In this document: positions 8,101 to 17,980 of the stretch, piece by piece
Numbering within the stretch: position 1 is the first letter of the stretch
Layout: every line of letters starts with the position of its first letter
Origin: Massilia sp. IC2-278
Lineage (GTDB): Bacteria; Pseudomonadota; Gammaproteobacteria; Burkholderiales; Burkholderiaceae_D
Assembly: GCF_020708045.1 (NCBI RefSeq)
Contig: NZ_JAJFES010000013.1
Location: 1-64,000 of the forward strand
Reading direction: 5' to 3'
DNA length: 64,000 nt
Made by a program: the position numbers and the translations under genes
Notes under the pieces: generated by a model
Told to the model about the DNA's origin: nothing
Databases searched by the model: none
Seen by the model: the letters and a program-made list of their open reading frames with translations, nothing else

Positions 8101-9315
8101 ATGAAACCCATGACCCTGGCTATGTCGCTTGCGGCGCTGTTCGCGTCGACCATGAGTGCGCAGGCCGCCGAGCGCCTGGCCGTCACCGTCGAACACGACC
8201 TGGCAATCGCCCGGCCGTCGGAAACCATCTCGATTCCCTGGAGCGAAGTGAACGCGGTGCTGCCCGGCGCCCTGATCCAGAAGATCGCGGTGAAGGATGC
8301 GCAGGGACGCGTGTTGCCGCACCAGGTGACGAACGTGGCGCCGCTGGCCAAGGATCCGAAGAACGTCGGCATCGCCTATGGCGAACTGCTGTTCCAGCAC
8401 AGCTTTGCGCCGGGCGAGAAGCGCGCCGCTTTCACGGTGGAGAAGATCGACACGGTGGCGCCGGTGTTTCCGGTCAAGGCCTTTGCGCGCTACGTGCCGG
8501 AACGCCTCGACGACTTCGCCTGGGAAAACGACAAGGTTGCGCACCGCACCTACGGCCCGGCGCTGGCCGCACCGAGCCCGCCCGACGTGAAGAAGGAAGT
8601 GCTGGTGACGAGCGGACTGGACCTGTGGTTCAAGCGCGTCGACTATCCGATCGTCGACCGCTGGTACAACAAGGGCCACGACCACTACCACCATGACGAA
8701 GGCGAAGGCATGGACATGTACAACGTCGGCAAGTCGCGCGGCGCCGGCGGCACCGGCGTCTGGGACGGCAAGCAGCTGTACACGGGCGTGAACTACGCGT
8801 CGTGGAAGGTGCTGGCAAACGGCCCGGTGCGCGCGGTCTTCGAGCTGCACTATGCGGCATGGGAAGCGGGCGGCAGGCAGGTCTCCGAGGTCAAGCGCTT
8901 CACGGTGGATGCCGGCCATTACCTCGACCGCATCGACAGCACCTTCAGCTACGCCGGCAACGAGCCGGTCACGGTGGCCGTGGGCCTGAACCGCACGCCG
9001 AGCGACAAGGGACAGAATCCGCAGATCGCCACCAGACGCGAAGGCGCGGTGCTGCTGCAGTGGGTGCAGCAGGCCAGCAACGACGCCTTCGGCACGGCGG
9101 TGGTGCTGCCGGGGGCGGAAGGCTTTGCCCAGGATGCGCTGAACGACCTGGTGCTGGCCAGGGCCACGTCTGGCAAACCGCTGCGCTACTACGCAGGCGG
9201 CGCCTGGAGCCGCGCCGGCGAGATCACCTCGCTCGATCAGTGGCTGCGCCTGGCGCAGGACACGGCGGCGCGCGACGCCAGCCCGGTGCGGGTCACGCTC
9301 GGACGCAAGCAGTAG
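8101..9315 (+). CDS. Secreted DUF4861-family protein
   Basis: 404 aa with a signal peptide (cleavage near SAQA/AE). I recognise the overall pattern of DUF4861 proteins, which occur in polysaccharide utilisation loci next to GH105/GH88 enzymes; the biochemical role of the family is not established to my knowledge. Visible features are the conserved WENDKVAHRTYG block near residue 140, a His/Asp-rich segment NKGHDHYHHDEGEGMDMYNVG around residues 190-210, and YASWKVLANGPVRAVFELHY in the beta-rich middle. The His-rich loop could bind a metal or act in catalysis. Ten bases separate it from the GH105 gene and a GAGGAG ribosome binding site precedes the ATG, so the two are co-expressed. A lyase- or hydrolase-accessory role is inference. 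Confidence 0.72.
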   Translation: MKPMTLAMSLAALFASTMSAQAAERLAVTVEHDLAIARPSETISIPWSEVNAVLPGALIQKIAVKDAQGRVLPHQVTNVAPLAKDPKNVGIAYGELLFQHSFAPGEKRAAFTVEKIDTVAPVFPVKAFARYVPERLDDFAWENDKVAHRTYGPALAAPSPPDVKKEVLVTSGLDLWFKRVDYPIVDRWYNKGHDHYHHDEGEGMDMYNVGKSRGAGGTGVWDGKQLYTGVNYASWKVLANGPVRAVFELHYAAWEAGGRQVSEVKRFTVDAGHYLDRIDSTFSYAGNEPVTVAVGLNRTPSDKGQNPQIATRREGAVLLQWVQQASNDAFGTAVVLPGAEGFAQDALNDLVLARATSGKPLRYYAGGAWSRAGEITSLDQWLRLAQDTAARDASPVRVTLGRKQ

Positions 9316-9321
9316 TTTTAG

Positions 9322-9392
9322 CTGGTGGGTTCGAGCCGCACGCGGACCGACCCACCCAACGTTGACGGTAGGGTGGGTTCTCGAACCCACCA
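9322..9392. repeat. Intergenic inverted-repeat element (GTAGGGTGG family)
   Basis: Arms TGGTGGGTTCGAG (9323-9335) and CTCGAACCCACCA (9380-9392) are inverted. The right half is itself a palindrome, GGTGGGTTCTCGAACCCACC (9372-9391), preceded by GTAG. The same layout (GTAGGGTGG, then a palindrome) recurs as a cleaner doublet at 33057-33199, so this looks like a degenerate member of one dispersed repeat family. It may also act as a transcription terminator after the DUF4861 gene. The stretch 9393-9480 shows nothing recognisable. Confidence 0.55.
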
Positions 9393-9481
9393 CTTGTGAC
9401 GGGCGCACACGCACGCTGTGCGCCCTTACATGCGCGTCGCTCCGTGCCGCCCGCATTGCTCGCTCGCTGCACCTCTCCCGC

Positions 9482-9570
9482 ACAGGCCAGACCAATTACT
9501 GTATTTATTTGTATTGGACTGACCAAAATTACAAATATTGCCTTAGAATTCCGGAACCGGCCTGACCAAA
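9482..9570. promoter_or_regulatory. Three TGG-N5-CCA operator-like sites before TonB receptor
   Basis: Copies at 9482-9496 (ACAGGCCAGACCAAT), 9513-9527 (ATTGGACTGACCAAA) and 9556-9570 (ACCGGCCTGACCAAA) precede the receptor gene by 67-155 bp. The spacings of 31 and 43 bp are close to whole helical turns. The half-site TGACCAAA is identical to the sites between garD and GH105. The region is AT-rich, unlike the surrounding coding DNA, as expected for a promoter. Confidence 0.6.
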
Positions 9571-9636
9571 TCTAATATTGCCGTAGCGGTGGGCGCGCAA
9601 TTGGCACCTGCCTCGATAAAAACGTATGGAGACAGC

Positions 9637-12633
9637 ATGACCAACAACCAGCACAGCGCAGCCTTACGCAAACTCACCCTCTGCCTGCTCGGCACGGCCT
9701 CCGTGTCGGCGATGTCGATCGGCGTGGCTTATGCGCAGACCGCGGCGCAAACCGCGGGTCAAACCGCAGAGCAGCCCGCCGCGCAAACCACCACCCAGGC
9801 CGGGGCGCCCCCGCAGATGCAGACCGTCCAGGTGACCGGCCTGCGCGCCTCGCTGGAGAGCGCGCTGAACGCCAAGCGCCAGGACAATGGCATCGTCGAC
9901 GTCATCAAGTCCGAGGACATGGGCAAGTTCCCAGACACGAACCTGGCCGAATCGCTGCAGCGCGTGCCGGGCGTGGTGATCGACCGCGACGCCGGCGAAG
10001 GCCGCAACATCACGGTGCGCGGCCTGGGCCAGGACTTTACCCGCGTGCGCATCAACGGCATCGAGGGCCTGGCCACCACCGGCGGCACCGACAGCTCGGG
10101 CGGCACCAACCGCGGGCGCGGCTTCGACTTCAACGTGTTCGCCTCGGAACTGTTCTCCTCGCTCACCGTGCGCAAGAGCTCCTCGGCCGACGTCGACGAA
10201 GGCTCGCTCGGCGCCACCGTCGATTTGCAGACCCTGCGCCCCTTCGACCTGCGCGGCTTCAACGCGACGATTGCCGCCAAGGGCAAGTACAACGACGGCT
10301 CGGAAAAAGTCGATCCGCGCGTCGCCTTCATGGTGTCGGACACCTTCTTCGACCGTAAATTCGGCGTGCTGGTCTCGGGCGCCTTCTCCAAGCGCCGCGT
10401 GCTGGAGGACGGCTTCAGCACGGTGCGCTGGGACAACGGCCCCTCGTCGGGCGGCTGGTGCGCGCCGCAGGGCGTGACGGCGAATCCATCGAACTCCACC
10501 GCCACCACCTGCGGCCCGGCGGCCCAGGGCGTGGCGCGCCTGCCGAACACACCGGAAAACATCGCCGCCTACAACGCCGCCAGCGACCCGAACAACTTCC
10601 ACCCGCGCCTGCCGCGCTACGGCCGCCTGACCCACGACCAGGACCGCCTGGGCCTGACCGCCTCGGCCCAGTGGCGCCCGCAGAAGGGCACCCTGCTGAC
10701 CTTCGACGTGCTGTACTCGAAGCTCGACGCCACGCGCCAGGAAGACTTCCTGGAAGCGATCTCGTTCAGCCGCAGCGCCAGCCAGGGCGGCAAGCCGCAG
10801 ATCAGCGTGGCCGAAGCCCAGTACGCACCGAACGGCGCCCTGCTCTACGGCCGCTACAACGGCGTCGACATCCGCTCCGAGTCGCGCTACGACGAACTGA
10901 CCACCACCTTCACCCAGCCGACCCTGACGCTGGAACACAAGTTCACCGACACCCTGAGCATGAGCGCCAAGGTCGGCCGCGCGAATTCGAAATTCCGCAA
11001 CCCGGTGCAGACCACGGTCACGCTCGACGCCCTGAACGTGAACGGCTACACGCTCGACTTCCGCCAGGACGACCGCGCCGCCATCATCGGCTACCCGTTC
11101 GATCCGGCCGCGCCGAACGGCGCGCTCGGCATCATCGGCGTGCCGCAGGTGGCCACCGGCACCCAGCCGACCACGGTGACCAACACCACCACCAGCGAAA
11201 TCCGCATTCGTCCGCAAGGCGCGACCAACGTCAACGACGTCGGCCAGCTCGACCTGGCCTGGGAAGCAGTCGACGGCTTCACCATCAAGGGCGGCATCAA
11301 CCGCAAGAAGTACGAGTCGGACACCTACGAATACCGCCGCGTGAACCAGAACGACACGATCTTCGCGCCGCCGGCGGGATCTACCGGCCTGACGAGCACC
11401 ATCACCGGCTTCGGCAAGGGCCTGGATATGCCGGGCGGGAACGTGACGAGCTGGGTGATCCCGAACCTGAAAGCCATCTCGGCCGCCTACGACATCTACT
11501 GCAACTGCATCAAGGCGGGACCGGCCGGTGGCCCGGGCGACTTCACCCTGTCCTCGATCACCAACGGCAATGCACGCGGCAACAACCGCACGGTGAAGGA
11601 GCGCGACGACGGCTTCTACCTGATGGGCGAGTTCAAGTACGATCTGTGGGATATCCCGCTGCGCGGGAACGTGGGCGTGCGCCACGTGAAGACGGAACTC
11701 GAAGCGATCGGCTACCAGGCGGCCGGCGGCGGCACCGCAGTGCAGGTGAACCACGACTACAAGGACACACTGCCCTCGTTGAACATCGCGGCCAACCTGA
11801 CCGACAACTTCATCGTGCGCTTCGGCACGGCGAAGGTGATGACGCGTCCGCAGCTGGGCTTCCTGTCGCCGGGCGGCACCATCTCGACCACCGGCACCTT
11901 GACCATCAACACCGGCAACCCGCTGCTGAAACCCTTCCGCGCCACGACCTTCGATTCGAGCTTCGAGTACTACTTCGGCAAGAACGCCTTTGTCGGCCTG
12001 GGCCTGTTCCAGAAGAACATCGACACCTATATCCAGAGCCTGCGCACCAACGTGCCGTTCCGCGATACCGGCCTGCCGCTGAACCTGCTGCCGTCGAACT
12101 TCACGGGCGAGGAAGTGTTTGCGGTGACGGCGCCGATCAATACCGACGGCGGCAAGCTGAAGGGCTTCGAGCTGAATTACCAGCAGCCGTTCACCTTCCT
12201 GCCCGGCTGGGGCAAGAACTTCGGCACGGTGCTGAACTACACCAAGGTCAGCTCGACCATCGAGTACGCGATTTCGCCAACGAGTACCGACCGCATCGTC
12301 GACGACTTGCTGAACCTGTCGCCAAAGTCGTGGAATGCCACGCTGTACTACGACGACGGCAAGTTCAGCGCGCGCGTTTCCGGCGCCAAGCGCTCCGGCT
12401 TCCTGACCCGCGTGCCGGGGCAGAACAACAACGACGTCGAAGGCAAGAACGGCACCTTCAACGTCGATTTGTCGGTGACCTACAAATGGAACGACAAGCT
12501 GGAATTCACGCTGGAAGGCGTGAACCTGACCAACGAGCCGAACGACCAGTTCATCAGCCGCGCACGCAACAGCGTGGTGGTGAACAACGTGACCGGGCGC
12601 GAGTACCTGGCGGGCCTGCGCTACAAGTTCTGA
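9637..12633 (+). CDS. TonB-dependent receptor, Xanthomonas/Caulobacter carbohydrate type
   Basis: 998 aa outer-membrane transporter. The start at 9637 has the binding site GGAGA seven bases upstream and yields a signal peptide ending near AYAQ; an ATG 16 codons upstream would spoil it. After a short Gln/Ala/Thr-rich spacer comes the plug: VTGLRASLESALNAKRQ, SEDMGKFPDTNLAESLQRVPGVVIDRD and ITVRGLGQDFTRVRINGIEG, the pattern of TIGR01782 receptors. The barrel ends in LRYKF with the terminal aromatic needed for assembly. TIGR01782 receptors typically import plant oligosaccharides using TonB energy. It follows GH105-DUF4861 but has its own control region with three operator-like repeats, so it is likely induced together with them. 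Substrate is inferred: an unsaturated or rhamnogalacturonan-type oligosaccharide. Confidence 0.93.
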   Translation: MTNNQHSAALRKLTLCLLGTASVSAMSIGVAYAQTAAQTAGQTAEQPAAQTTTQAGAPPQMQTVQVTGLRASLESALNAKRQDNGIVDVIKSEDMGKFPDTNLAESLQRVPGVVIDRDAGEGRNITVRGLGQDFTRVRINGIEGLATTGGTDSSGGTNRGRGFDFNVFASELFSSLTVRKSSSADVDEGSLGATVDLQTLRPFDLRGFNATIAAKGKYNDGSEKVDPRVAFMVSDTFFDRKFGVLVSGAFSKRRVLEDGFSTVRWDNGPSSGGWCAPQGVTANPSNSTATTCGPAAQGVARLPNTPENIAAYNAASDPNNFHPRLPRYGRLTHDQDRLGLTASAQWRPQKGTLLTFDVLYSKLDATRQEDFLEAISFSRSASQGGKPQISVAEAQYAPNGALLYGRYNGVDIRSESRYDELTTTFTQPTLTLEHKFTDTLSMSAKVGRANSKFRNPVQTTVTLDALNVNGYTLDFRQDDRAAIIGYPFDPAAPNGALGIIGVPQVATGTQPTTVTNTTTSEIRIRPQGATNVNDVGQLDLAWEAVDGFTIKGGINRKKYESDTYEYRRVNQNDTIFAPPAGSTGLTSTITGFGKGLDMPGGNVTSWVIPNLKAISAAYDIYCNCIKAGPAGGPGDFTLSSITNGNARGNNRTVKERDDGFYLMGEFKYDLWDIPLRGNVGVRHVKTELEAIGYQAAGGGTAVQVNHDYKDTLPSLNIAANLTDNFIVRFGTAKVMTRPQLGFLSPGGTISTTGTLTINTGNPLLKPFRATTFDSSFEYYFGKNAFVGLGLFQKNIDTYIQSLRTNVPFRDTGLPLNLLPSNFTGEEVFAVTAPINTDGGKLKGFELNYQQPFTFLPGWGKNFGTVLNYTKVSSTIEYAISPTSTDRIVDDLLNLSPKSWNATLYYDDGKFSARVSGAKRSGFLTRVPGQNNNDVEGKNGTFNVDLSVTYKWNDKLEFTLEGVNLTNEPNDQFISRARNSVVVNNVTGREYLAGLRYKF

Positions 12634-12654
12634 TTGTCTCTTGCAGTCCTTTGG

Positions 12655-12679
12655 AGCCCGCGTTCGCGCGGGCTTTTTT
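12655..12679 (+). terminator. Rho-independent terminator after TonB receptor
   Basis: A perfect GCCCGCG/CGCGGGC stem with a TTCG loop is followed by six T residues, 22 bases after the receptor stop codon. Confidence 0.88.
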
Positions 12680-12710
12680 CATGGGCGGACGCCGCTATCC
12701 GGTGCGCACC

Positions 12711-13670
12711 CTACGCGGCCGGCGCCTCTTGCGGTCCGTGGCTGGGTCCTGCGGTGAAGGGGCGCGCACCCTCCCAATCGAGACGGTCGATGCACATGCG
12801 CCGCGTGGTCTGCGCCACATCCCAGGCGTGGTACACGATCCAGGTCTGGCTGCCGTCCGGCGAAGTGGTGAAGGAATTGTGGCCCGGCCCGATCACCGCG
12901 CCCGGCACGCTGCGCATCAGCAGCGCTTCTTCCCCGCCTTCGGGACGGTGCCACGGCCCGAGCGGATGCTCCGCCACCACGTAGCTGACGCCGTAGTTGT
13001 CGCGCTCCCAGGCGCCGCCGCTGTAGAAGCAGTACAGCTGCCCGCCGTGCTCCTGCACCGACGCGCCCTCCACCGTATGCCAGTCATACACGCTGCCATA
13101 CATGGTGCGGTCCTTGCGGAAGATGTGCCAGTCCTGGTGCGGGCGCACTACCATCTGCGGCGCGCCGGCCAGCGTTTCCATGTCGAGCAAACGATCGACG
13201 ACGATGCCGGTGCCGACCCGGTGGTCGTCCGCCACGTGCAGGAAGTCGACGCAATAGAACAGGTACCACTGGCCGTCGCTGTGGCGGTAAGGATGGGCGT
13301 CGATCGAGAACGCCTGGTCCGGGACCAGGATCTTGCCGCTGTCGACGAAGGGTCCGGCCGGATCGTCGGAGACGGCCACGCGCAGCTTCTGGTCGGTGCC
13401 TTCGTCGGCCGAACCCGACGAGTAGTACATGTAGAAGCGGCCTTCGTGGAAGGCGACCTCGGGCGCCCAGTAGTGGGCGGCGCCAGTGGGCTCGAGCGCG
13501 TGGCCGAGCGCTTCCCAGTCGACCAGGTCCGGCGAACGCAGTACGGGAATCTGGCGGCCGTCGGCGCCGCCGGGCGCGGTGCCGTAGGCGTAATAGAAGC
13601 CTTCGTGTTTCAGGACGAAGGGGTCGGCCATGGTGTGAGGATAGACCGGGTTCTGGTAAGTGCGGGGCAC
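12711..13670 (-). CDS. GH43 family glycosidase, cytoplasmic
   Basis: 319 aa with no signal peptide. GH43 enzymes remove arabinose or xylose from plant polysaccharides by inversion. The three catalytic carboxylates are readable: Asp16 in MADPFVL as base, Asp124 in SIDAHPY as pKa modulator, and Glu201 in TVEGASV as acid; WAPEV (68-72) is another family block. The propeller seems complete. A GTG start at 13670 is preceded by AGGAGAC at a suitable distance. It lies downstream of a second TonB receptor on the same strand, but a hairpin terminator sits between them, so it may be expressed at a reduced level or by read-through. Lack of a signal suggests it acts on short oligosaccharides after import. 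Arabinan fragments are the likeliest substrate, by context only. Confidence 0.87.
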   Translation of the reverse strand: MPRTYQNPVYPHTMADPFVLKHEGFYYAYGTAPGGADGRQIPVLRSPDLVDWEALGHALEPTGAAHYWAPEVAFHEGRFYMYYSSGSADEGTDQKLRVAVSDDPAGPFVDSGKILVPDQAFSIDAHPYRHSDGQWYLFYCVDFLHVADDHRVGTGIVVDRLLDMETLAGAPQMVVRPHQDWHIFRKDRTMYGSVYDWHTVEGASVQEHGGQLYCFYSGGAWERDNYGVSYVVAEHPLGPWHRPEGGEEALLMRSVPGAVIGPGHNSFTTSPDGSQTWIVYHAWDVAQTTRRMCIDRLDWEGARPFTAGPSHGPQEAPAA

Positions 13671-13689
13671 AGCGTGTCTCCTGAAAAAG

Positions 13690-13719
13690 CGAAAGGCCGC
13701 CCACGCATGCGGGCGGCCT
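13690..13719 (-). terminator. Intercistronic hairpin terminator between TonB receptor and GH43
   Basis: On the minus strand GGCCGCCC pairs with GGGCGGCC across an eight-base loop (13695-13718), followed by TTTCGC and then TTTTTC. It sits right after the receptor stop and 20 bases before the GTG of the GH43 gene. The T tract is interrupted, so termination may be partial. Confidence 0.65.
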
Positions 13720-13733
13720 GTCTTGCCGGGGTC

Positions 13734-16655
13734 TTACATCTTGTAGCGCAGGCTCAGGCCATACGTGGTCATGTTGTAGCGGATGTCGCGCGGCTGGTAA
13801 GGGCCGAGCTCGCTCTCGAACTTCGCCTTGGTCAGGTTGATCGCGTCGAAGTGCAGCGACACGTTCGGGGTCAGCTCGTAGCCGATGCTCAGGTCGACAA
13901 AAGTCGTGGCCTTGACCACGCGGTCCTGGTCGTAGGGCGGCTCGGCGATCTGCTCGACGTAGTCGCCGCGGCGGGTCGCGGCCAGGCGGCCGGTGATGCC
14001 ATGGCCTTCATACAGCAGGGCGACGTTGTAGTTCTGCTTCGCCACGCCGACCAGTGCCGTCTTGGTGAACGCACCGCTGTTCAGCGACGTCCTGGTTTCG
14101 TTGTCGCCGTCGATCCAGGTGTAGTTGGCCTGCACACCGAAGTCGCGCCAGAAACCAGGCAGGAAGTCGAAGAACTTCTGCGCACTCAGTTCGGCGCCGC
14201 GCAGCGTGCCCTTGCCCGAATTCTGCGGCCGGTTCACGCGGTAGGTGACGCCGTTGATGCTCTCGTCCTGGGTAAAGTTCTGGAGGTAGCCGTCGATGTC
14301 GCGGTGGAACAGCGCAACCTGGGCATAGCCGTTCTTCGCGAAATAGTATTCGAGCGTGGCGTCGATGTTCTTCGACTTGGTCGGCGACAGGTCGGGGTTG
14401 CCGGCGCCGCCGGTGCCCGGCGCGTTCACGGTCGGCGGCACCAGCGACAGTGCCGGGTTCAGCTCGCGGAAGCCCGGACGCGTCAGGGTCTTGCCGGCCG
14501 AAAGGTGGGACTGCCACTGCTCGTTCCAGTTGACGATCGCCGAGATGCTCGGCAGGACGTTGGTTTCCGACGTCGAGAGGTCGACGTCGGTCACCACGTC
14601 GCCGATGCGGTTCTGGCCGCGCAGCTTGCGCTTGTCCTTCAGCACGCGCGCACCGGCCTCGCCGCTGACCTTGATGCCGCCGATGTCGGTTTCCCAGCGC
14701 CCGGACAGGTAGAAGGTGGCGTTGCGCTCGCGCTGCTCGAACAGGCGCGTGGGGTCGTCCGGCACCCGGCCACTTGGCTGGCCGTAGGCATTGCGCACCA
14801 CATCGGGGTTCTCGATCAGGTAGTTGGCCGAAGGCGTGTACCAGGGGCCGCCCAGGCGGTCCAGGCCGGGCACCAGTTCCTCGAAGGATGGTCCGAACAG
14901 GCCGATCGGGGTAGGACGGACCGCCGAGCTGAAGTCGGACGCGCGTTCGGCGCTGTGGTTGCTGACTTTGCGTTCGGACAGGCGCACGCCCGCCAGCACG
15001 GCCTTGACGAAACCGTCGCCGCCGAGCCGGTAGGTGGCGTCGGAACGCCATTGCGCCTGCTTGCCGGCCTGTTCGCTCCAGTTCTGCACCATGCCGCGCA
15101 ACACGAACTGGTTCGGGTCGCGCAGGGCGTTCGCGCTGCCCGGCGTGGTGACCGTGTTGTAGCCGCCGTGGCCGTCGCGGCCGTAGGCATACACGCTGGA
15201 GCTGGCGCCCGGCACCTGCTGGTCGACGATAAGGGTGTCGTTGACGAACTTCGACTTGGTATAGGCCAGGTGGTTGTTCACCGTCAGCGGACCATCGTTG
15301 TAGCGCAGGGCGAGGTTCAGGAAGTGGGTGTAGGTGCGTTCCTTCTGGCCCCAGGTGCTGGTTGCCATGTACGGGTCCCAGTCGTAGGGGCTGGGGCTGA
15401 ACTGGGCGGCCGGCGCATCGGCCGACATGATCGGGCAGATGACCCCGCGCGGCGTGTTGCAATGGTCGCCCTGCGGCGCCAGCACGACGTTGTTCAGGCG
15501 CGGCGCCCAGGTGACGATGTCGAGGATGTAGTTGACCGCATTGCGGCCCTGGTAGCCGGTACCGAGGTATTGCGCGGTCGCCTGCAGGCGCGGGCTGATC
15601 TTCCACTGGAAGGCGCCGTGGATGCTCTGGCGCTCGCGCGTGCCGCTGTTGTAGATGCCGCCGATGTTCGGCAGCTGGCCCAGCCTTTCGCCGGGGTTCA
15701 GCGCGAACGGTCCGGTATTCCCGAGCCGCCGGGCGCTGCCGTCCGTGCCCACGGCGAACACGTTCTCCGGCCGGTCGACCCATTGCACCGGGAAGGTCCA
15801 GTCTTCGCGGTTGACGGCGACGTCGAACAGCGCGCCCATTTCGCCGACGCCGGTATCCCAGCGATTGCTGACCGAGAAGCCGCCGCCCGGATTATGCGTG
15901 TCCTTGCTGGCGTCGCTGCCGTTGGTCTTGTTCATGCGGTCTTCGACGTAGCCGGTGAAGCTGTAGCCTTTCGAATCGAACGGCGAGCGCAGGCGCACGT
16001 TGACGCCGCCGGCGATGCCGCCTTCGAGCTGGTTCGGGGTGGCCGATTTATACACTTCCAGGCCGCCGATCGACTGCACCGGCAAGTCCTCGTAGGACAG
16101 GCGGCGCGCTGCCGCCGTGAAGATCTCGTTGCCGTCGATCGTGGTCACCACGTCCGGCAAGCCGCGGATGATCACGGTGCTGGTCTGGCCACGGTCGCGG
16201 CCCACCTGCACGCCCGCTACACGCTGCAGGGCGTCGCCGGCCTGGCGGTCGGGGAACTTGCCGATGTCCTCGGCATTGATGGCGTCGACCACCTGCAGCG
16301 AATCGCGCTTGATGGCCTCGGCCGAGCGCAGGCTGCCGCGCAGGCCGGTCACCTGGACCACGGCCGGCGCCGCCTGCGAAACCTCGGGTGCGGGCTGGAC
16401 GGTGGCGGGAACGGATTGCCCGGCTTGCTGGGCTTGTGGGGACTCGGCGCCCGCGACGGTGCTGCCCGCCGCGCTGGCGCCCGCGCTGGTGCTCTCGCTG
16501 GCACTGGTACTGACGCTGGCGCCGGTACTGGCGCTCGTGCTCGTGCTGGTGGCAGCAGGCGTGTTATCGGTAGCGGTTTGCGCCAGCGCCGACGCGCTGG
16601 TTGCCGTCAGCAACATGATCGCCGCGCAGATCGGCTTGACTTCGAATCGTGTCAT
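13734..16655 (-). CDS. TonB-dependent receptor, Xanthomonas/Caulobacter carbohydrate type
   Basis: 973 aa. The signal peptide (cleavage near ALAQ/T) is followed by an unusual linker of about 50 residues made mostly of Ser, Thr and Ala (residues about 28-75), then Pro/Gln-rich sequence. The plug starts with VVQVTGLRGSLRSAEAIKR and contains AEDIGKFPDRQAGDALQRV and TVIIRGLPDVVTTIDGNEIF, as in TIGR01782 receptors for plant oligosaccharides. The barrel ends with LSLRYKM. Most such receptors end in Phe or Trp, so the terminal Met is odd. The gene heads a transcript running toward the cytoplasmic GH43 gene. A motif shared with the ABC-transporter operon (16754-16776) lies 99 bp upstream, which suggests LysR control together with that operon. 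Likely cargo is an arabino-oligosaccharide, by context. Confidence 0.92.
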   Translation of the reverse strand: MTRFEVKPICAAIMLLTATSASALAQTATDNTPAATSTSTSASTGASVSTSASESTSAGASAAGSTVAGAESPQAQQAGQSVPATVQPAPEVSQAAPAVVQVTGLRGSLRSAEAIKRDSLQVVDAINAEDIGKFPDRQAGDALQRVAGVQVGRDRGQTSTVIIRGLPDVVTTIDGNEIFTAAARRLSYEDLPVQSIGGLEVYKSATPNQLEGGIAGGVNVRLRSPFDSKGYSFTGYVEDRMNKTNGSDASKDTHNPGGGFSVSNRWDTGVGEMGALFDVAVNREDWTFPVQWVDRPENVFAVGTDGSARRLGNTGPFALNPGERLGQLPNIGGIYNSGTRERQSIHGAFQWKISPRLQATAQYLGTGYQGRNAVNYILDIVTWAPRLNNVVLAPQGDHCNTPRGVICPIMSADAPAAQFSPSPYDWDPYMATSTWGQKERTYTHFLNLALRYNDGPLTVNNHLAYTKSKFVNDTLIVDQQVPGASSSVYAYGRDGHGGYNTVTTPGSANALRDPNQFVLRGMVQNWSEQAGKQAQWRSDATYRLGGDGFVKAVLAGVRLSERKVSNHSAERASDFSSAVRPTPIGLFGPSFEELVPGLDRLGGPWYTPSANYLIENPDVVRNAYGQPSGRVPDDPTRLFEQRERNATFYLSGRWETDIGGIKVSGEAGARVLKDKRKLRGQNRIGDVVTDVDLSTSETNVLPSISAIVNWNEQWQSHLSAGKTLTRPGFRELNPALSLVPPTVNAPGTGGAGNPDLSPTKSKNIDATLEYYFAKNGYAQVALFHRDIDGYLQNFTQDESINGVTYRVNRPQNSGKGTLRGAELSAQKFFDFLPGFWRDFGVQANYTWIDGDNETRTSLNSGAFTKTALVGVAKQNYNVALLYEGHGITGRLAATRRGDYVEQIAEPPYDQDRVVKATTFVDLSIGYELTPNVSLHFDAINLTKAKFESELGPYQPRDIRYNMTTYGLSLRYKM

Positions 16656-16753
16656 GCATGTCTCCTGAATTTATTATGAGAAACCACGTGCCCGCCGGTC
16701 GTTGCCGGCCTCAGGCCTCATCAAATAGTAAAAGAGCAAGCAGGGCGCCACCA

Positions 16754-16776
16754 ATAACGAAACACGCAAGAGCTAT
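16754..16776 (-). promoter_or_regulatory. Shared 23-bp motif, probable LysR regulator site
   Basis: ATAACGAAACACGC-N2-GA-N2-TAT occurs here and at 22190-22212, in the same orientation. Both copies lie upstream of minus-strand transcription units (TonB receptor here, 99 bp from its ATG; GH43/ABC operon there). Fourteen contiguous identical bases plus five matched positions are hard to explain by chance. The adjacent GbpR-like LysR gene is the obvious candidate binder. Confidence 0.6.
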
Positions 16777-16822
16777 CTGAAAACGTCATGGCTGACGCAC
16801 GAATGACACAGTTCTAGCCGCC

Positions 16823-17962
<1,140 letters not shown>

Positions 17963-17980
17963 GATGACTCCTTTATGTTC

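Noticed and set aside
10458..16679. A 2073-codon open frame on the plus strand
   Set aside because: It overlaps a TonB receptor in another frame and runs antisense to GH43 and a second receptor. Its protein is Arg/Pro/Gln/Ala-rich without motifs, a common shadow in high-GC DNA.
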